A DNA stretch of 57,033 bases from Rhodospirillaceae bacterium (GCA_002731315.1 PCBG01000011.1:1-57033); one strand, 5' to 3'; positions 17,029 to 25,790 are shown, counted from the stretch's first letter. Notes: a model not told the origin generated them from the letters alone. Translations and numbers: made by a program.

Positions 17029-18000
17029 TTGAATGGAATGGAAAAATTGGATCAACCTAATGCTGTTGATAACGATCGCCTTCCGCTTGTATGCGTGTGC
17101 AAATCAAAAACAAAACTTTTGATTAGGGGCGATGTTTATATCTGCTCTGATAATAAATGTGTGCATAGCGATTTGGGCGGGGGTTTTAAGATTATAGATG
17201 GGATTCCCTTGATAATAAGTAAAAGCCACACTGACACTGTCTTCAATCCTGACCAGATCCAAACATATGTTAAAAGGCAAGGCCCACGGCTAGCAACTCT
17301 TCGGGCTTTCTTTTCTATACCTAGCAAAGTAACCATAAAAAACGCAGGCGCTTTCGTAAGTAAAATTAAAGAAAATCAAGCCACCCCAAAAATACTCATA
17401 ATTGGCTCTGCTGAAAAAGGAAGTGGTACAGAGGAAATCTGGACTGATTGCGACATAGAACGTTATGGCGTCGATGTTTACGCCACACAATCAGTGGATG
17501 TGATATGCGATGCGCATTACATCCCATACGGAGATAGTGTTTTTGATGGCGTTTGGATTCAAGCCGTCCTGGAGCATGTTTTGGAGCCAAATAAAGTTGT
17601 TGGGGAAATCCATCGAGTATTGAAAGACGGCGGTGTTGTTTATGCTGAGACACCTTTCATGCAGCAAGTACATGAGGGCGCGTATGATTTCACTAGATAT
17701 ACCGTTTTAGGGCATAGATACCTTTTTCGAGACTTCGAGGCATTAGACTTTGGAGGCAACAAAGGCGCTAATGTTTCGCTGGCTTGGTCTCTAAAATATT
17801 TTGCTTGGGCGATAACTCGAAGCCACATTGTCGCTAGGATAGTCGGTATAATTGCTGGGTTTTTGCTAAAACCATTTGGTTACTTATTGAGCAAAGAATC
17901 TCTTTTCGACTCATCGTCTGGAGTTTTCTTTTTGGGTAAAAAATCAAACCTCCGGCTGGCGCACAAAGACATCATCAAGTTGTACAGAGGACATATTTAG
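17029..18000 (+). CDS. SAM-dependent methyltransferase with N-terminal zinc-ribbon-like segment
   Basis: 323 residues. Residues about 22-65 contain four spaced Cys (CVC, then CSDNKC) and the ending GFKIIDGIPLII, like the Trm112-type zinc ribbon fused to some class I methyltransferases. A Rossmann-like core follows with KILIIGSAEKGSG, an acidic strand (YGVDVY) and VWIQAVLEHVLEPNKVVGEIHRVLKDGG, the typical late motif of Methyltransf_11 proteins. It may methylate a sugar or a lipid-linked glycan end (inference). A hydrophobic stretch near residues 270-290 suggests membrane contact. It stands alone on the plus strand, convergent with the phosphonate genes across 121 nt that show no clear terminator. 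Confidence 0.75.
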   Translation: MNGMEKLDQPNAVDNDRLPLVCVCKSKTKLLIRGDVYICSDNKCVHSDLGGGFKIIDGIPLIISKSHTDTVFNPDQIQTYVKRQGPRLATLRAFFSIPSKVTIKNAGAFVSKIKENQATPKILIIGSAEKGSGTEEIWTDCDIERYGVDVYATQSVDVICDAHYIPYGDSVFDGVWIQAVLEHVLEPNKVVGEIHRVLKDGGVVYAETPFMQQVHEGAYDFTRYTVLGHRYLFRDFEALDFGGNKGANVSLAWSLKYFAWAITRSHIVARIVGIIAGFLLKPFGYLLSKESLFDSSSGVFFLGKKSNLRLAHKDIIKLYRGHI

Positions 18001-18121
18001 CACCGATTTTGTCTAGTCAGGCTATATGAATGCAGACGAGAATCAAAAGCTATAGCGAGGTTATTACCCAGCGGTGTCAGGTGACTCGTGTTTTGAGCGA
18101 CGTGTTTTTGGAACGGGGGCA

Positions 18122-19117
18122 TTAATAAATCAATGAACTTTGTATTTCAGCTTCGCTATTAGATCCCAGGTGGGCCTCTCCAATATGGCATACAATACTT
18201 CCACCCAAATTATTTCTTGCCTTATAAAGGATAACAGACGAATCGTCACTGCGGATTTCACAGTCAACATGAGTGCAGAGGAGTGGCTGCTTTTCTGCTT
18301 CAATCGTGAGATAATTAGCCATATTTCGAAGGAAATAATTTTTGTTCCGGACAACACTCTGCTTGATATTTTCGTGGATGGGCAAGACGTCATGCAAAGA
18401 TGCTATGGTGTGGTATGGCCCAGTCATTTTTTTCTCTAGGTGGCTATTTATATCTAAATAGAATGAGTCCACCTTTTGTGTTGGATCATCATTAAAAGCT
18501 ATAAAACATGCGCCGGTAAGTCCAAATAATCCTTTACATGAGCTGTAGCTTATAACATCAGCCAAATAATGATCCTCTTCCAATCCAATGGAAGCGGTGG
18601 CATCAAGCATGAGACGGGCACCGCAACGGTTAGCAAATTCTGCAAGGGTCGGAATCGGTAATTTTAAACCAACACTTGTTTCTGTTGGGCATGCCCAAAC
18701 CCAATCATATTTTTCTTTGATGTCATCAAGCTCTTTCCAATCTAGCGAGTCCACCGTTTGAATTGCCTTGTTTAACTTTGCACTAGATTTTGCAAGCTGA
18801 GACAAGCGATCTGAATAATATCCCGTTGAAATTATCAATACTCGACCATGCAAAAAATTTCTTGCCATGATCTCAAGTGCTAAACTTCCTGATCCTTGCA
18901 TGCGGGCAATGTTGTGGTGGCCACTCATTTTCAATAAGTGGTTAAGAACATCGTTTTCAATGGAGAGATATTCTTCATCGCCTCTGCCGAAACAGGGTAT
19001 CAGGCCTGTTATATTTTCCGGTAATAGACTAGCAGGCCCTGCTGTAAATAGTTTTTTTGATCTATTTCGGCTCGCAACAAATTCAGCAATTGTCATTTGG
19101 TCTCTATTCGCTTGCAT
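18122..19117 (-). CDS. aepZ: 2-aminoethylphosphonate transaminase-like aminotransferase (AepZ-like)
   Basis: 331 residues in the class V (fold type I) PLP aminotransferase family. FTAGPASLLPENI near the N-terminus, MQGSGSLALE (phosphate contact), LMLDATAS with Asp172, and SSCKGLFGLTG with the Schiff-base Lys195 match 2-AEP:pyruvate transaminases. It should convert phosphonoacetaldehyde to 2-aminoethylphosphonate in the biosynthetic direction, given the PEP mutase and decarboxylase genes directly upstream. It starts 14 nt inside the end of aepY with GAGGGAAG as ribosome site. It is slightly shorter than the roughly 360 aa of PhnW. Symbol by analogy with the Bacteroides fragilis capsule locus. 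Confidence 0.82.
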   Translation of the reverse strand: MQANRDQMTIAEFVASRNRSKKLFTAGPASLLPENITGLIPCFGRGDEEYLSIENDVLNHLLKMSGHHNIARMQGSGSLALEIMARNFLHGRVLIISTGYYSDRLSQLAKSSAKLNKAIQTVDSLDWKELDDIKEKYDWVWACPTETSVGLKLPIPTLAEFANRCGARLMLDATASIGLEEDHYLADVISYSSCKGLFGLTGACFIAFNDDPTQKVDSFYLDINSHLEKKMTGPYHTIASLHDVLPIHENIKQSVVRNKNYFLRNMANYLTIEAEKQPLLCTHVDCEIRSDDSSVILYKARNNLGGSIVCHIGEAHLGSNSEAEIQSSLIY

Positions 19118-20249
19118 AAGCTTCCCTCAAGCCGGCTGAAAACCGATTAAAATTTTCTTCTGGTGATAAGTTCGGTCTGGACAGCCCAGATCGGCTACCT
19201 TTCTTGCATCTGATTTCAACAAAGGTGCTTCCAGTTGTCTGGTCTACTGTTTGCATCAATGTAGTGATTTCGTTCAAGTCTTTTGCTTCATAAACATGAA
19301 CGTAGCCCATTGCTTTTGCCAAATTACAAAATGATGTATGCGGTGCACACGTTGGTTGCCCACCAACACTGTCATGGGACTGATTATTAAATAATATGTG
19401 TACCAAATTGCTAAGATTAGCGCTTACAGTCAGCGCGCCCATATGCATCAAAGCCGCCCCGTCCCCATCTAGGCAAACTACCCTTCTATATGGTTTTGCT
19501 TGAGCCACTCCAATCGCAATTGAGATGGCATGCCCCATGCCACCAACGGTTAACAGATCGGCCTCGTTGGAATTACTGAATTTGCGGATCTCAAACAACT
19601 CTCGTGATAGCATGCCCGTTGTAGCAATGATTGCCGGACCTGATCCAATCAATTGCGTCACCTGCTTTAAAGCATCTGACCTAGACAACTGAATTGAAGG
19701 AATGCATGCAGTGCCGTTATCTATAGGTAGGAACGCGTCTCGTCTTGCCAGAAACGCAGCGGGACCGCACCTTTCAATCGCAGCTTGTTTGATTTTTGGG
19801 ATTACTGAATCTATTTTTGCGCTTCCATCCAAAACTTCGAAAGGGATACGCATTGTCGTCAGTAAGTCCGCAGTCAATTGCCCTTGGGCAACGTGTTGCG
19901 GTTCATCCTTCAATTGTGTTTCAGTATCGACCATTTCTCCGCGCCAACCAACTAAAAGTATCAATGGTGTGGCCATTACGTGTGGGTCCGCCAAGGACAA
20001 TAGAGGATTTATGGCGTTACCGATGCCTGAATTCTGCATATATACCAATGGAACATTCCCAGTGGCTGCGTAATGTCCAATGGCAATCCCAACAGCACTA
20101 CCTTCATTGGCAGCGGATATATGGTTACCAGGCTTAGCTCGTTGCGCGATGACTGAACAAAGGCTCTTTAAAAGTGAATCTGGAACACCAGAAAAAAAGC
20201 TAATTCCATTTAGGTCTAGCTGATCAAAGAATTTATTCGGATCAAGCAT
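19104..20249 (-). CDS. aepY: Phosphonopyruvate decarboxylase
   Basis: 381 residues, a ThDP-dependent enzyme of the usual length for the family. SGVPDSLLK near residue 20 and the catalytic Glu49 in AANEGSAVGIA mark the N-terminal domain. GDGAALMHMG followed by NNQSHDSVGGQPT is the ThDP/Mg motif together with the phosphonopyruvate-decarboxylase-specific loop. It decarboxylates phosphonopyruvate to phosphonoacetaldehyde, pulling the unfavourable PEP mutase reaction forward. The ATG shares one base with the stop of aepX (TAATG), implying translational coupling. Confidence 0.93.
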   Translation of the reverse strand: MLDPNKFFDQLDLNGISFFSGVPDSLLKSLCSVIAQRAKPGNHISAANEGSAVGIAIGHYAATGNVPLVYMQNSGIGNAINPLLSLADPHVMATPLILLVGWRGEMVDTETQLKDEPQHVAQGQLTADLLTTMRIPFEVLDGSAKIDSVIPKIKQAAIERCGPAAFLARRDAFLPIDNGTACIPSIQLSRSDALKQVTQLIGSGPAIIATTGMLSRELFEIRKFSNSNEADLLTVGGMGHAISIAIGVAQAKPYRRVVCLDGDGAALMHMGALTVSANLSNLVHILFNNQSHDSVGGQPTCAPHTSFCNLAKAMGYVHVYEAKDLNEITTLMQTVDQTTGSTFVEIRCKKGSRSGLSRPNLSPEENFNRFSAGLREAYASE

Positions 20250-21544
20250 TATTTGGTGCCAGGGATTAATTCGAGTATTTGTTTAACGCTAATCAGTCGA
20301 TCTTCGACTTCTAATGTTCTGCCGTGCTTTAGAATATCAAGTGCAGTGTTCCACATTGCTGGGTAAGAGGAACGAAGCATGTGGTTTGCATATATCAGGA
20401 TATTAACACCTGCATTTTCGAAGTCTTTTCGAACAACTTCGTTAAAGCTTGTCGGAACAACTACCAACGGAGTGCTCGGATAATGTTTTTTAAAGTTCTC
20501 TGTGAAATCAAAAATTTCTTTAGGAGATTTGCTTCGGCTGTGGATCATTATTCCATGAGCACCACAATCGATGTATATTTTCGCTCTATTAAGAGCGTCC
20601 TTTAACCCCTTTTCCAAAATCAGACTTTCGATCCTCGCGACTATCATAAAGTCTTCGCTTACAAGACTATCACGTGCGTGCCGGATTTTTTCACCAAATA
20701 TATTTGCATCTTCTTGAGATTGCTCGACCTCATTTCCGAAAAGGCTATTCTTCTTTAATCCGGTCTTGTCCTCAATAATTACAGCCGAAATTCCGAGTCG
20801 TTCCATCGATCTCACGTTGATAGCAAAATGCTCGCTCTTACCGCCCGTATCTGCGTCCATAATTAGTGGTTTTGTTGTCACATCGAAAATATTATTAATG
20901 TTTGCAAGTCGAGCGTTAATCTCTAATGCCTCGATATCAGGCTTGCCCATCTCCGTCGAGTCGGTAAGGGAACTTGACCAAAACCCATCGAAAAAATTGA
21001 CCTCACCATCATTTTCATATGAAACGTTTTCTGCGATTAGAGCAGAAATTGGGCTATGTGCCTCTAGGAATTGAGAAAGTGGCTTGGCATCTAACAATCG
21101 TCGGAGCGTGTTCCGTCGGTGGTCAGGCGTTGTGCCAATTTTTATAATGTTTTTTACCAAGCCTGCTGAAGAGACACCTCTTGTGTAAGGGATTTCGATT
21201 AGTTTGCCACCATATTCAGACAATGCCTGCAACGCATTGGATTTCAAATATGATGGTTCATTGTCCCAATTGTCCCCATGCACCAAAAAATCAGGTTTAA
21301 TCGAGCGGATATTTACTGCGTAGTCCCATTCATTTTGGGCGATTACTTCATCCACCCCAACCAAGTTCTCTGCAATCTCTTTACGCTGTGTCCAAGTCAA
21401 AAACGGTAATCGTTTATGTTTTGCCATAGCTGCATCAGTAATTAGCCCTAGGGTGACGCTTCCCAAAGCCCTAGCCTCTTTAACTAGATTGATGTGGCCG
21501 TGATGTAACGCATCGAGGCTCATGCCGATATATACTTTGCTCAT
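20249..21544 (-). CDS. aepX: Cytidylyltransferase-PEP mutase fusion protein
   Basis: 431 residues, two domains. Residues 1-135 form a cytidylyltransferase domain with HHGH at 14-17 and an RGVSS motif at 122-126. Residues about 145-431 are PEP mutase of the isocitrate-lyase superfamily, with MDADTGG (229-235) binding Mg and EDKTGLKKNS (258-267) as the mutase-specific gating loop. It rearranges PEP to phosphonopyruvate, making the C-P bond. The N-terminal domain probably uses CTP to activate a phosphonate (CMP-AEP by analogy with PntC) or a related group; this is inference. It is the first gene of aepXYZ and has GGAG upstream of its ATG. The same fused length is known for AepX of capsule loci. 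Confidence 0.93.
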   Translation of the reverse strand: MSKVYIGMSLDALHHGHINLVKEARALGSVTLGLITDAAMAKHKRLPFLTWTQRKEIAENLVGVDEVIAQNEWDYAVNIRSIKPDFLVHGDNWDNEPSYLKSNALQALSEYGGKLIEIPYTRGVSSAGLVKNIIKIGTTPDHRRNTLRRLLDAKPLSQFLEAHSPISALIAENVSYENDGEVNFFDGFWSSSLTDSTEMGKPDIEALEINARLANINNIFDVTTKPLIMDADTGGKSEHFAINVRSMERLGISAVIIEDKTGLKKNSLFGNEVEQSQEDANIFGEKIRHARDSLVSEDFMIVARIESLILEKGLKDALNRAKIYIDCGAHGIMIHSRSKSPKEIFDFTENFKKHYPSTPLVVVPTSFNEVVRKDFENAGVNILIYANHMLRSSYPAMWNTALDILKHGRTLEVEDRLISVKQILELIPGTK

Positions 21545-21767
21545 TTTTCAGGGCTCCAGGGGTCTAAGTGCGAGAATTGTTGGGGTTAACTATCATGTTT
21601 TTCAATTTCTATCCGAACTGTAGACCACACATTTGGTACACTTTCTAATGGAGTTTGGAAGTATTTTATTTCGATGGATTTATTGATTTGAACCAGTCAT
21701 CTCGGGCCGTTCACTTTTTACAATTAGGTGTGTCTATAACGAGTGCATTAAAACTCGGTGTGGCAAT

Positions 21768-23732
21768 TTAATTGAGTGACTTTAATGATTTGGTCTCAGG
21801 ATACGCCGAAACATTGCTCTTTGTTTCGCTGGCTCTGCTAATGAAAATGTCCGTTGAGGTTGAGAAGTTAGGAAGGTCTGGAATCAAAGTTTTGAGTGCT
21901 TGAAAAATTTTTTGTTCCTTGTTCTCGGCTACTGACTCGCGCAAGTCTGTTAGTAACAACTCAAGCTCACTAAAACTAATCGATTCTTCTGAGGTGGCCC
22001 AAATGCGTGGATGTAGCGTTGGTTTTAGGTCTGCGTTGTAGGAAAGTTCCTCATGCAGCTTTTCACCAGGCCGTAACCCTACAGTATTAATTGATATTTC
22101 ATTCCTATTTGTGGGTTGTGTATCTAAAACTGGTTTGTTTCCAGATAGTGTGATCATTTTTTTTGCCAGATCCAAGATTCTGATTGATTTACCCATATCC
22201 AGAACAAAAACTTCTCCGCCAGATGCAATGGACCCTGCTTGAATTACTAACTGGGCCGCTTCTGGTATAGTCATGAAAAAGCGAGTTGCGTCTTTATTTG
22301 TTAATGATACGGGGCCACCCATCTCAATTTGTTTCTTGAATAGTGGGACGACTGATCCTGAAGATCCTAGGACGTTTCCGAACCTTACGATCGCAAATTT
22401 AGTCGTTAGTTGATTTGCGGTTATTGATTTGCAAATTAGTTCTGATAACCGCTTTGAAGCTCCCATGAAGTTTGTCGGATTAACGGCTTTGTCTGTAGAT
22501 ATGAGAATAAAATGGTTCACACCTGCTTTGATTGCATATTCTGCTAAATTTAAAGTGCCAAAAACATTATTGGTAATACACTGCACTACGTTTTGTTCCA
22601 TTAGCGGAACATGTTTGTAAGCTGCAGCATGATAAACGGTGTCCACGTCAAAAATATCGAATATTCTCCTCAGGCATTGAGGATCCTGAACAAGGCCTAT
22701 AATCGGCAGGATATCTATTTTTAATGTGGAATGGAGCGAATCTAATTCCTGAGATAACTTGTATATCGCAAATTCAGACATATCCAAGAGGATGAGTTCT
22801 TTTGGCGCCCATTGAATAATCTGTCTACAAAGTTCGCTACCGATCGAACCTGCAGCGCCGGTTACCAGAACACTTTTCCCCGTAATGGTTTTTGTCATTA
22901 AGGCAATCTCTGGTTCGACTGGTTCTCTTCCAAGCAAATCCTCAATATTTAAATCTTGCATTTCCGTTATGTTGGGTGCGCCTCTGATTAAACTAGATAA
23001 GCTTGGGATAAATTTAACCTTGAACGAATGTTCGGATAGGAGATTTAGTATTTTGGAGCGTGCATCTCCAAAGGTGATTGGCACTGCTAGAAGCAACGTG
23101 TCTATTTTCAGTTGTTTAAATTTCTTTTTAGTCTCATCGAAGCTGTTTATGGGAACGCCAGCAATCGTTTGGCCGGTCAATTTTGGATCATCATCTATGA
23201 AATGACAAACTTGATATCCGGGGTTCCACTTGAGGGCACTCATTAATTGAGCCCCAGCAGTGCCAGCGCCATAGATTGCAATATTCAATTTTTGACCGCG
23301 GTTTAAATTCTGACTTATGTATCCAACCGTTCTTCGAAATCCAGCTAAGGAGATGATTGTAAGTACAGCGGAAATTAAGGGCACAGAGCGCGGTATTTGC
23401 AGCCCAAAAAAGTAGACACAAGCGATCAAAATCGCAGCTGTAAATACAGTGCCAGCGGTGATCGTAACAAAATTATTTAGGGAAAAATAACGGGTAAATG
23501 CGCTGTAGAGTCCTCGTAATTGGAAAATCAAGATTGTAGAAAAAATGGTAATTCCACAGACCTGATAGGTAGTTTTTTCAAATAAAAAATGGATGCTTTC
23601 AAGTCTTATAAGGAATGCAAGAGGAACAGCTGTCGCCACAATCAAAATGTCGATCGCAAGGAGCAACATTCCTTTGGTTGATCTTTTAAGACCAAAAAGC
23701 CAAGTAACAAAATTATAAATTTGATTTCGCAT
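21768..23732 (-). CDS. Nucleotide-sugar 4,6-dehydratase, CapD/WbpM family
   Basis: 654 residues from ATG 23732; a TTG at 23810 would add 26 residues but fits the family poorly. The N-terminal part has about four transmembrane helices, a first Rossmann fold (IYGAGTAGAQL) follows, then the catalytic domain with TGAAGSIGSELCRQI and STDKAVNPTNFMGASKR. Met stands where most SDRs have Tyr, as is normal for WbpM/FlaA1-type 4,6-dehydratases. It should convert UDP-GlcNAc to the UDP-4-keto-6-deoxy sugar at the inner membrane, feeding the reductase/epimerase at 15244. It is separated from aepX by 223 nt without a clear terminator, so either a shared or a separate transcript is possible. Confidence 0.92.
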   Translation of the reverse strand: MRNQIYNFVTWLFGLKRSTKGMLLLAIDILIVATAVPLAFLIRLESIHFLFEKTTYQVCGITIFSTILIFQLRGLYSAFTRYFSLNNFVTITAGTVFTAAILIACVYFFGLQIPRSVPLISAVLTIISLAGFRRTVGYISQNLNRGQKLNIAIYGAGTAGAQLMSALKWNPGYQVCHFIDDDPKLTGQTIAGVPINSFDETKKKFKQLKIDTLLLAVPITFGDARSKILNLLSEHSFKVKFIPSLSSLIRGAPNITEMQDLNIEDLLGREPVEPEIALMTKTITGKSVLVTGAAGSIGSELCRQIIQWAPKELILLDMSEFAIYKLSQELDSLHSTLKIDILPIIGLVQDPQCLRRIFDIFDVDTVYHAAAYKHVPLMEQNVVQCITNNVFGTLNLAEYAIKAGVNHFILISTDKAVNPTNFMGASKRLSELICKSITANQLTTKFAIVRFGNVLGSSGSVVPLFKKQIEMGGPVSLTNKDATRFFMTIPEAAQLVIQAGSIASGGEVFVLDMGKSIRILDLAKKMITLSGNKPVLDTQPTNRNEISINTVGLRPGEKLHEELSYNADLKPTLHPRIWATSEESISFSELELLLTDLRESVAENKEQKIFQALKTLIPDLPNFSTSTDIFISRASETKSNVSAYPETKSLKSLN

Positions 23733-24124
23733 TTTGATGCTTTGATCTCCCGTGAAGCTCCAATAGAAGCCTGCTTTATGAAAATACCTTTTAATCCAGA
23801 AAAAGCTCAAGAAAGAGCTACGAAGTATATTTCAATACTTGGAAACCCGTTTCAGTTCGAGCGCTTCTTTTGTCCAGTAACTTAACAAGTTTGATATCCC
23901 ATCGTGGACTGATATTTAAGAAAGTGAATGCAAATAAATCCACTCAACTTTAAAAATTCCTGTGGTGTGAGCATTTAAATTTCTATTCTAACTATAGTTT
24001 ATTCGTAAAAATAATTCAGAAACATCAGTGATTTGAAGTGCTAATTAAGCCACGCTTAATCATATGGATCAATTTGTATTAATGGTCAAAGTAAGCTATT
24101 CTTAGATTCTTATTAAAAGACCTT
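23733..24124. other. AT-rich divergent intergenic region at the composition boundary
   Basis: About 390 nt between the dehydratase start (minus) and the nitroreductase start (plus), without a supported gene. It should contain both promoters. A 6-bp inverted repeat (arms 23823-23828 and 23835-23840) and a 7-bp palindrome at 24044-24060 are visible. GC content rises sharply to the right of it. Confidence 0.5.
24044..24060. promoter_or_regulatory. Perfect 7-bp palindrome upstream of the nitroreductase gene
   Basis: ATTAAGC, a 3-nt spacer and its exact complement, about 65-80 nt before the nitroreductase start. The length and symmetry would suit a dimeric repressor site; no regulator gene adjoins it, so this is only a candidate. 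Confidence 0.3.
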
Positions 24125-24874
24125 TTGGTGTTAAATTTGAGCTCTACCATTAACGTTCTTTCAAACCATCGTTCAATCCGCAAATTCACCGAAGCGCCAG
24201 TCGGCGATGATCTGCTCTGCAAAATAATTGCAGCGGGTCAGGCCGCCGCCAGCTCTAGTTTCCTTCAGGGTGTCACCATCATGCGTGTCACCGACCCCAA
24301 TAAGCGCGCGGCGTTCAAGGAGATCACTGGTGGTCAAGCCTATGTCGAGACGGCGCCCGAATTTCTGGTCTTCTGTGCAGATCTCAGTCGCCCGATGCGT
24401 TGCTGTGCTACACACGGTGGTACACCGTACGAGGGCCTTACAGAGCATTTTATCATAGCAACCGTTGACGTTGCGCTCTGCGCTCAGAATGTTGCGGTGG
24501 CAGCGGAGTCTGTCGGGCTTGGAATTTGCTATATTGGAGCTATACGCAATGATGCCGCCCGGTCGGCTGAACTGCTGGACCTGCCGCAGCAGGTCTATCC
24601 GGTATTCGGCATGTGCATAGGCTGGCCTGACCAAGACCCGGAGGTAAAGCCGCGCCTGCCGTTAACAGTCATGCTGAAAGAAGACAGCTACGGCATAGAC
24701 GGCGAGGCCGAGGCCATCGCTATCTATGACGAAGAGATGCGCAATTACTACGCAACGCGGTCTGCCAACATCAAAATCCAGGGCTGGTCTGAACAGATGG
24801 CCGGCCTGCTGGGAAAGGAAAGCCGCCTGCATATGCGGCCTTTCCTTGAAGGCAAGGGGTTTCTGAAACGCTAG
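24125..24874 (+). CDS. NfsA-like FMN-dependent nitroreductase
   Basis: 249 residues. NHRSIRKF near the N-terminus is the FMN phosphate-binding signature of the nitroreductase family. GLGICYIGAIRND, YPVFGMCIGWP and the C-terminal GWSEQM region match NfsA/NADPH-flavin oxidoreductases. It catalyses NAD(P)H-dependent two-electron reduction of nitro or quinone compounds in the cytosol. The start is uncertain: TTG 24125 or GTG 24128 are possible and no ATG or strong ribosome site precedes the conserved region. It is the first gene on the GC-rich side and convergent with the rhodanese gene. Confidence 0.88.
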   Translation: MVLNLSSTINVLSNHRSIRKFTEAPVGDDLLCKIIAAGQAAASSSFLQGVTIMRVTDPNKRAAFKEITGGQAYVETAPEFLVFCADLSRPMRCCATHGGTPYEGLTEHFIIATVDVALCAQNVAVAAESVGLGICYIGAIRNDAARSAELLDLPQQVYPVFGMCIGWPDQDPEVKPRLPLTVMLKEDSYGIDGEAEAIAIYDEEMRNYYATRSANIKIQGWSEQMAGLLGKESRLHMRPFLEGKGFLKR

Positions 24875-24928
24875 TCCTGCTGGCTACCAAATGCTAATTG
24901 GGCGCGGCTTAACTACAGGTGGGCCGTC

Positions 24929-25318
24929 CTATTCCGATACTGGCCCGCCGGCCTTTTTCCAGGCGCTGAAACCGCCGGTCAAATTGACTACCGGTCCAAT
25001 GCCCATCTCGGCAGCTACCTTGGCCGCAAGGGCAGACCGGCCACCTGCGGCACAGTAGAAAATGAAGGTCTTTTCGCTGGCCAACTCAGGCTTGTGCGCC
25101 GGGCTGTCGGGATCAATGTGAAATTCCAGCAATCCGCGTGATGATACCACCGCGCCGCTGATCACCCCTTTTGCCTGCTCGCTGCCCTCACGCACATCGA
25201 CAAAGACATGTGTGCCGGCATCGACAAGCGGCATGGCTTCTTCAACCGAAATGGTGGGTAGCCCGTCCAGTGCCTCTGCGACAAGGGCGTTGGCACCCTT
25301 TTTGATATGTTGCGGCAT
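24929..25318 (-). CDS. Single-domain rhodanese-like protein
   Basis: 129 residues from ATG 25318, which has GAGGA upstream. One rhodanese domain: VFVDVREGSE is the entry motif and the active-site loop is CAAGGRSA with the persulfide-forming Cys. It probably moves sulfane sulfur in the cytosol. It is the last gene of a five-gene minus-strand operon with methanethiol oxidase, so handling sulfide or persulfide released from methanethiol is a reasonable inference. Confidence 0.88.
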   Translation of the reverse strand: MPQHIKKGANALVAEALDGLPTISVEEAMPLVDAGTHVFVDVREGSEQAKGVISGAVVSSRGLLEFHIDPDSPAHKPELASEKTFIFYCAAGGRSALAAKVAAEMGIGPVVNLTGGFSAWKKAGGPVSE

Positions 25319-25330
25319 AGTCAATTTTCC

Positions 25331-25789
25331 TCAGATTTCCAGATGCAATTTGGGTTTCCAGAAGGGGCGGAACAGCTCGATCTTCGGGCAGCGGTTCATG
25401 ACCACCTTCATGCCGGCATCCTCGGCGATGCGGGCAGCTTCGTCATTATAGACGCCAATCTGTCCCCACAACACCTTGGCGCCGATTGCCACCGCCTCCT
25501 GCGCGATCGCGGGCAGGTCATCGGGCTTGCGAAAAACTTCGACCATATCAACAGGACGGTCGACATCCGCCAGCGACGGATACACTTTCAACCCGCGAAT
25601 CTCTGCAAGGCCGGGGCGCGGATTGATCGGGATTATGTCATAGCCGGTTTCATGCAGCACCCGCAGAACGCCATAGCTGAATTTGGTCTTGTCCGGGCTC
25701 GCCCCCACCATGGCGATGGTTTTGACCGACGATAGGATATCCTTTAGATAGTCGTCGCTATAGGGTTCGGCGTGGTTCATGTACCCCAT
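25331..25789 (-). CDS. CoA-binding domain protein (YccU-like)
   Basis: 152 residues from ATG 25789, one base after the ferredoxin stop and preceded by GAGGAGGG. A single Rossmann CoA-binding domain (CoA_binding_2): TIAMVGASPDK, YDIIPINPRPG and the conserved late motif VMNRCPKIE. The molecular role of this family is not established. Its tight placement between ferredoxin and rhodanese genes suggests involvement in the same sulfur or acyl-CoA process. Confidence 0.85.
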   Translation of the reverse strand: MGYMNHAEPYSDDYLKDILSSVKTIAMVGASPDKTKFSYGVLRVLHETGYDIIPINPRPGLAEIRGLKVYPSLADVDRPVDMVEVFRKPDDLPAIAQEAVAIGAKVLWGQIGVYNDEAARIAEDAGMKVVMNRCPKIELFRPFWKPKLHLEI

Positions 25790-25790
25790 C

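Noticed and set aside
21545..21767. Terminator between the dehydratase and aepX genes
   Set aside because: Only a 4-bp inverted repeat without a T-run is present, too weak to call.
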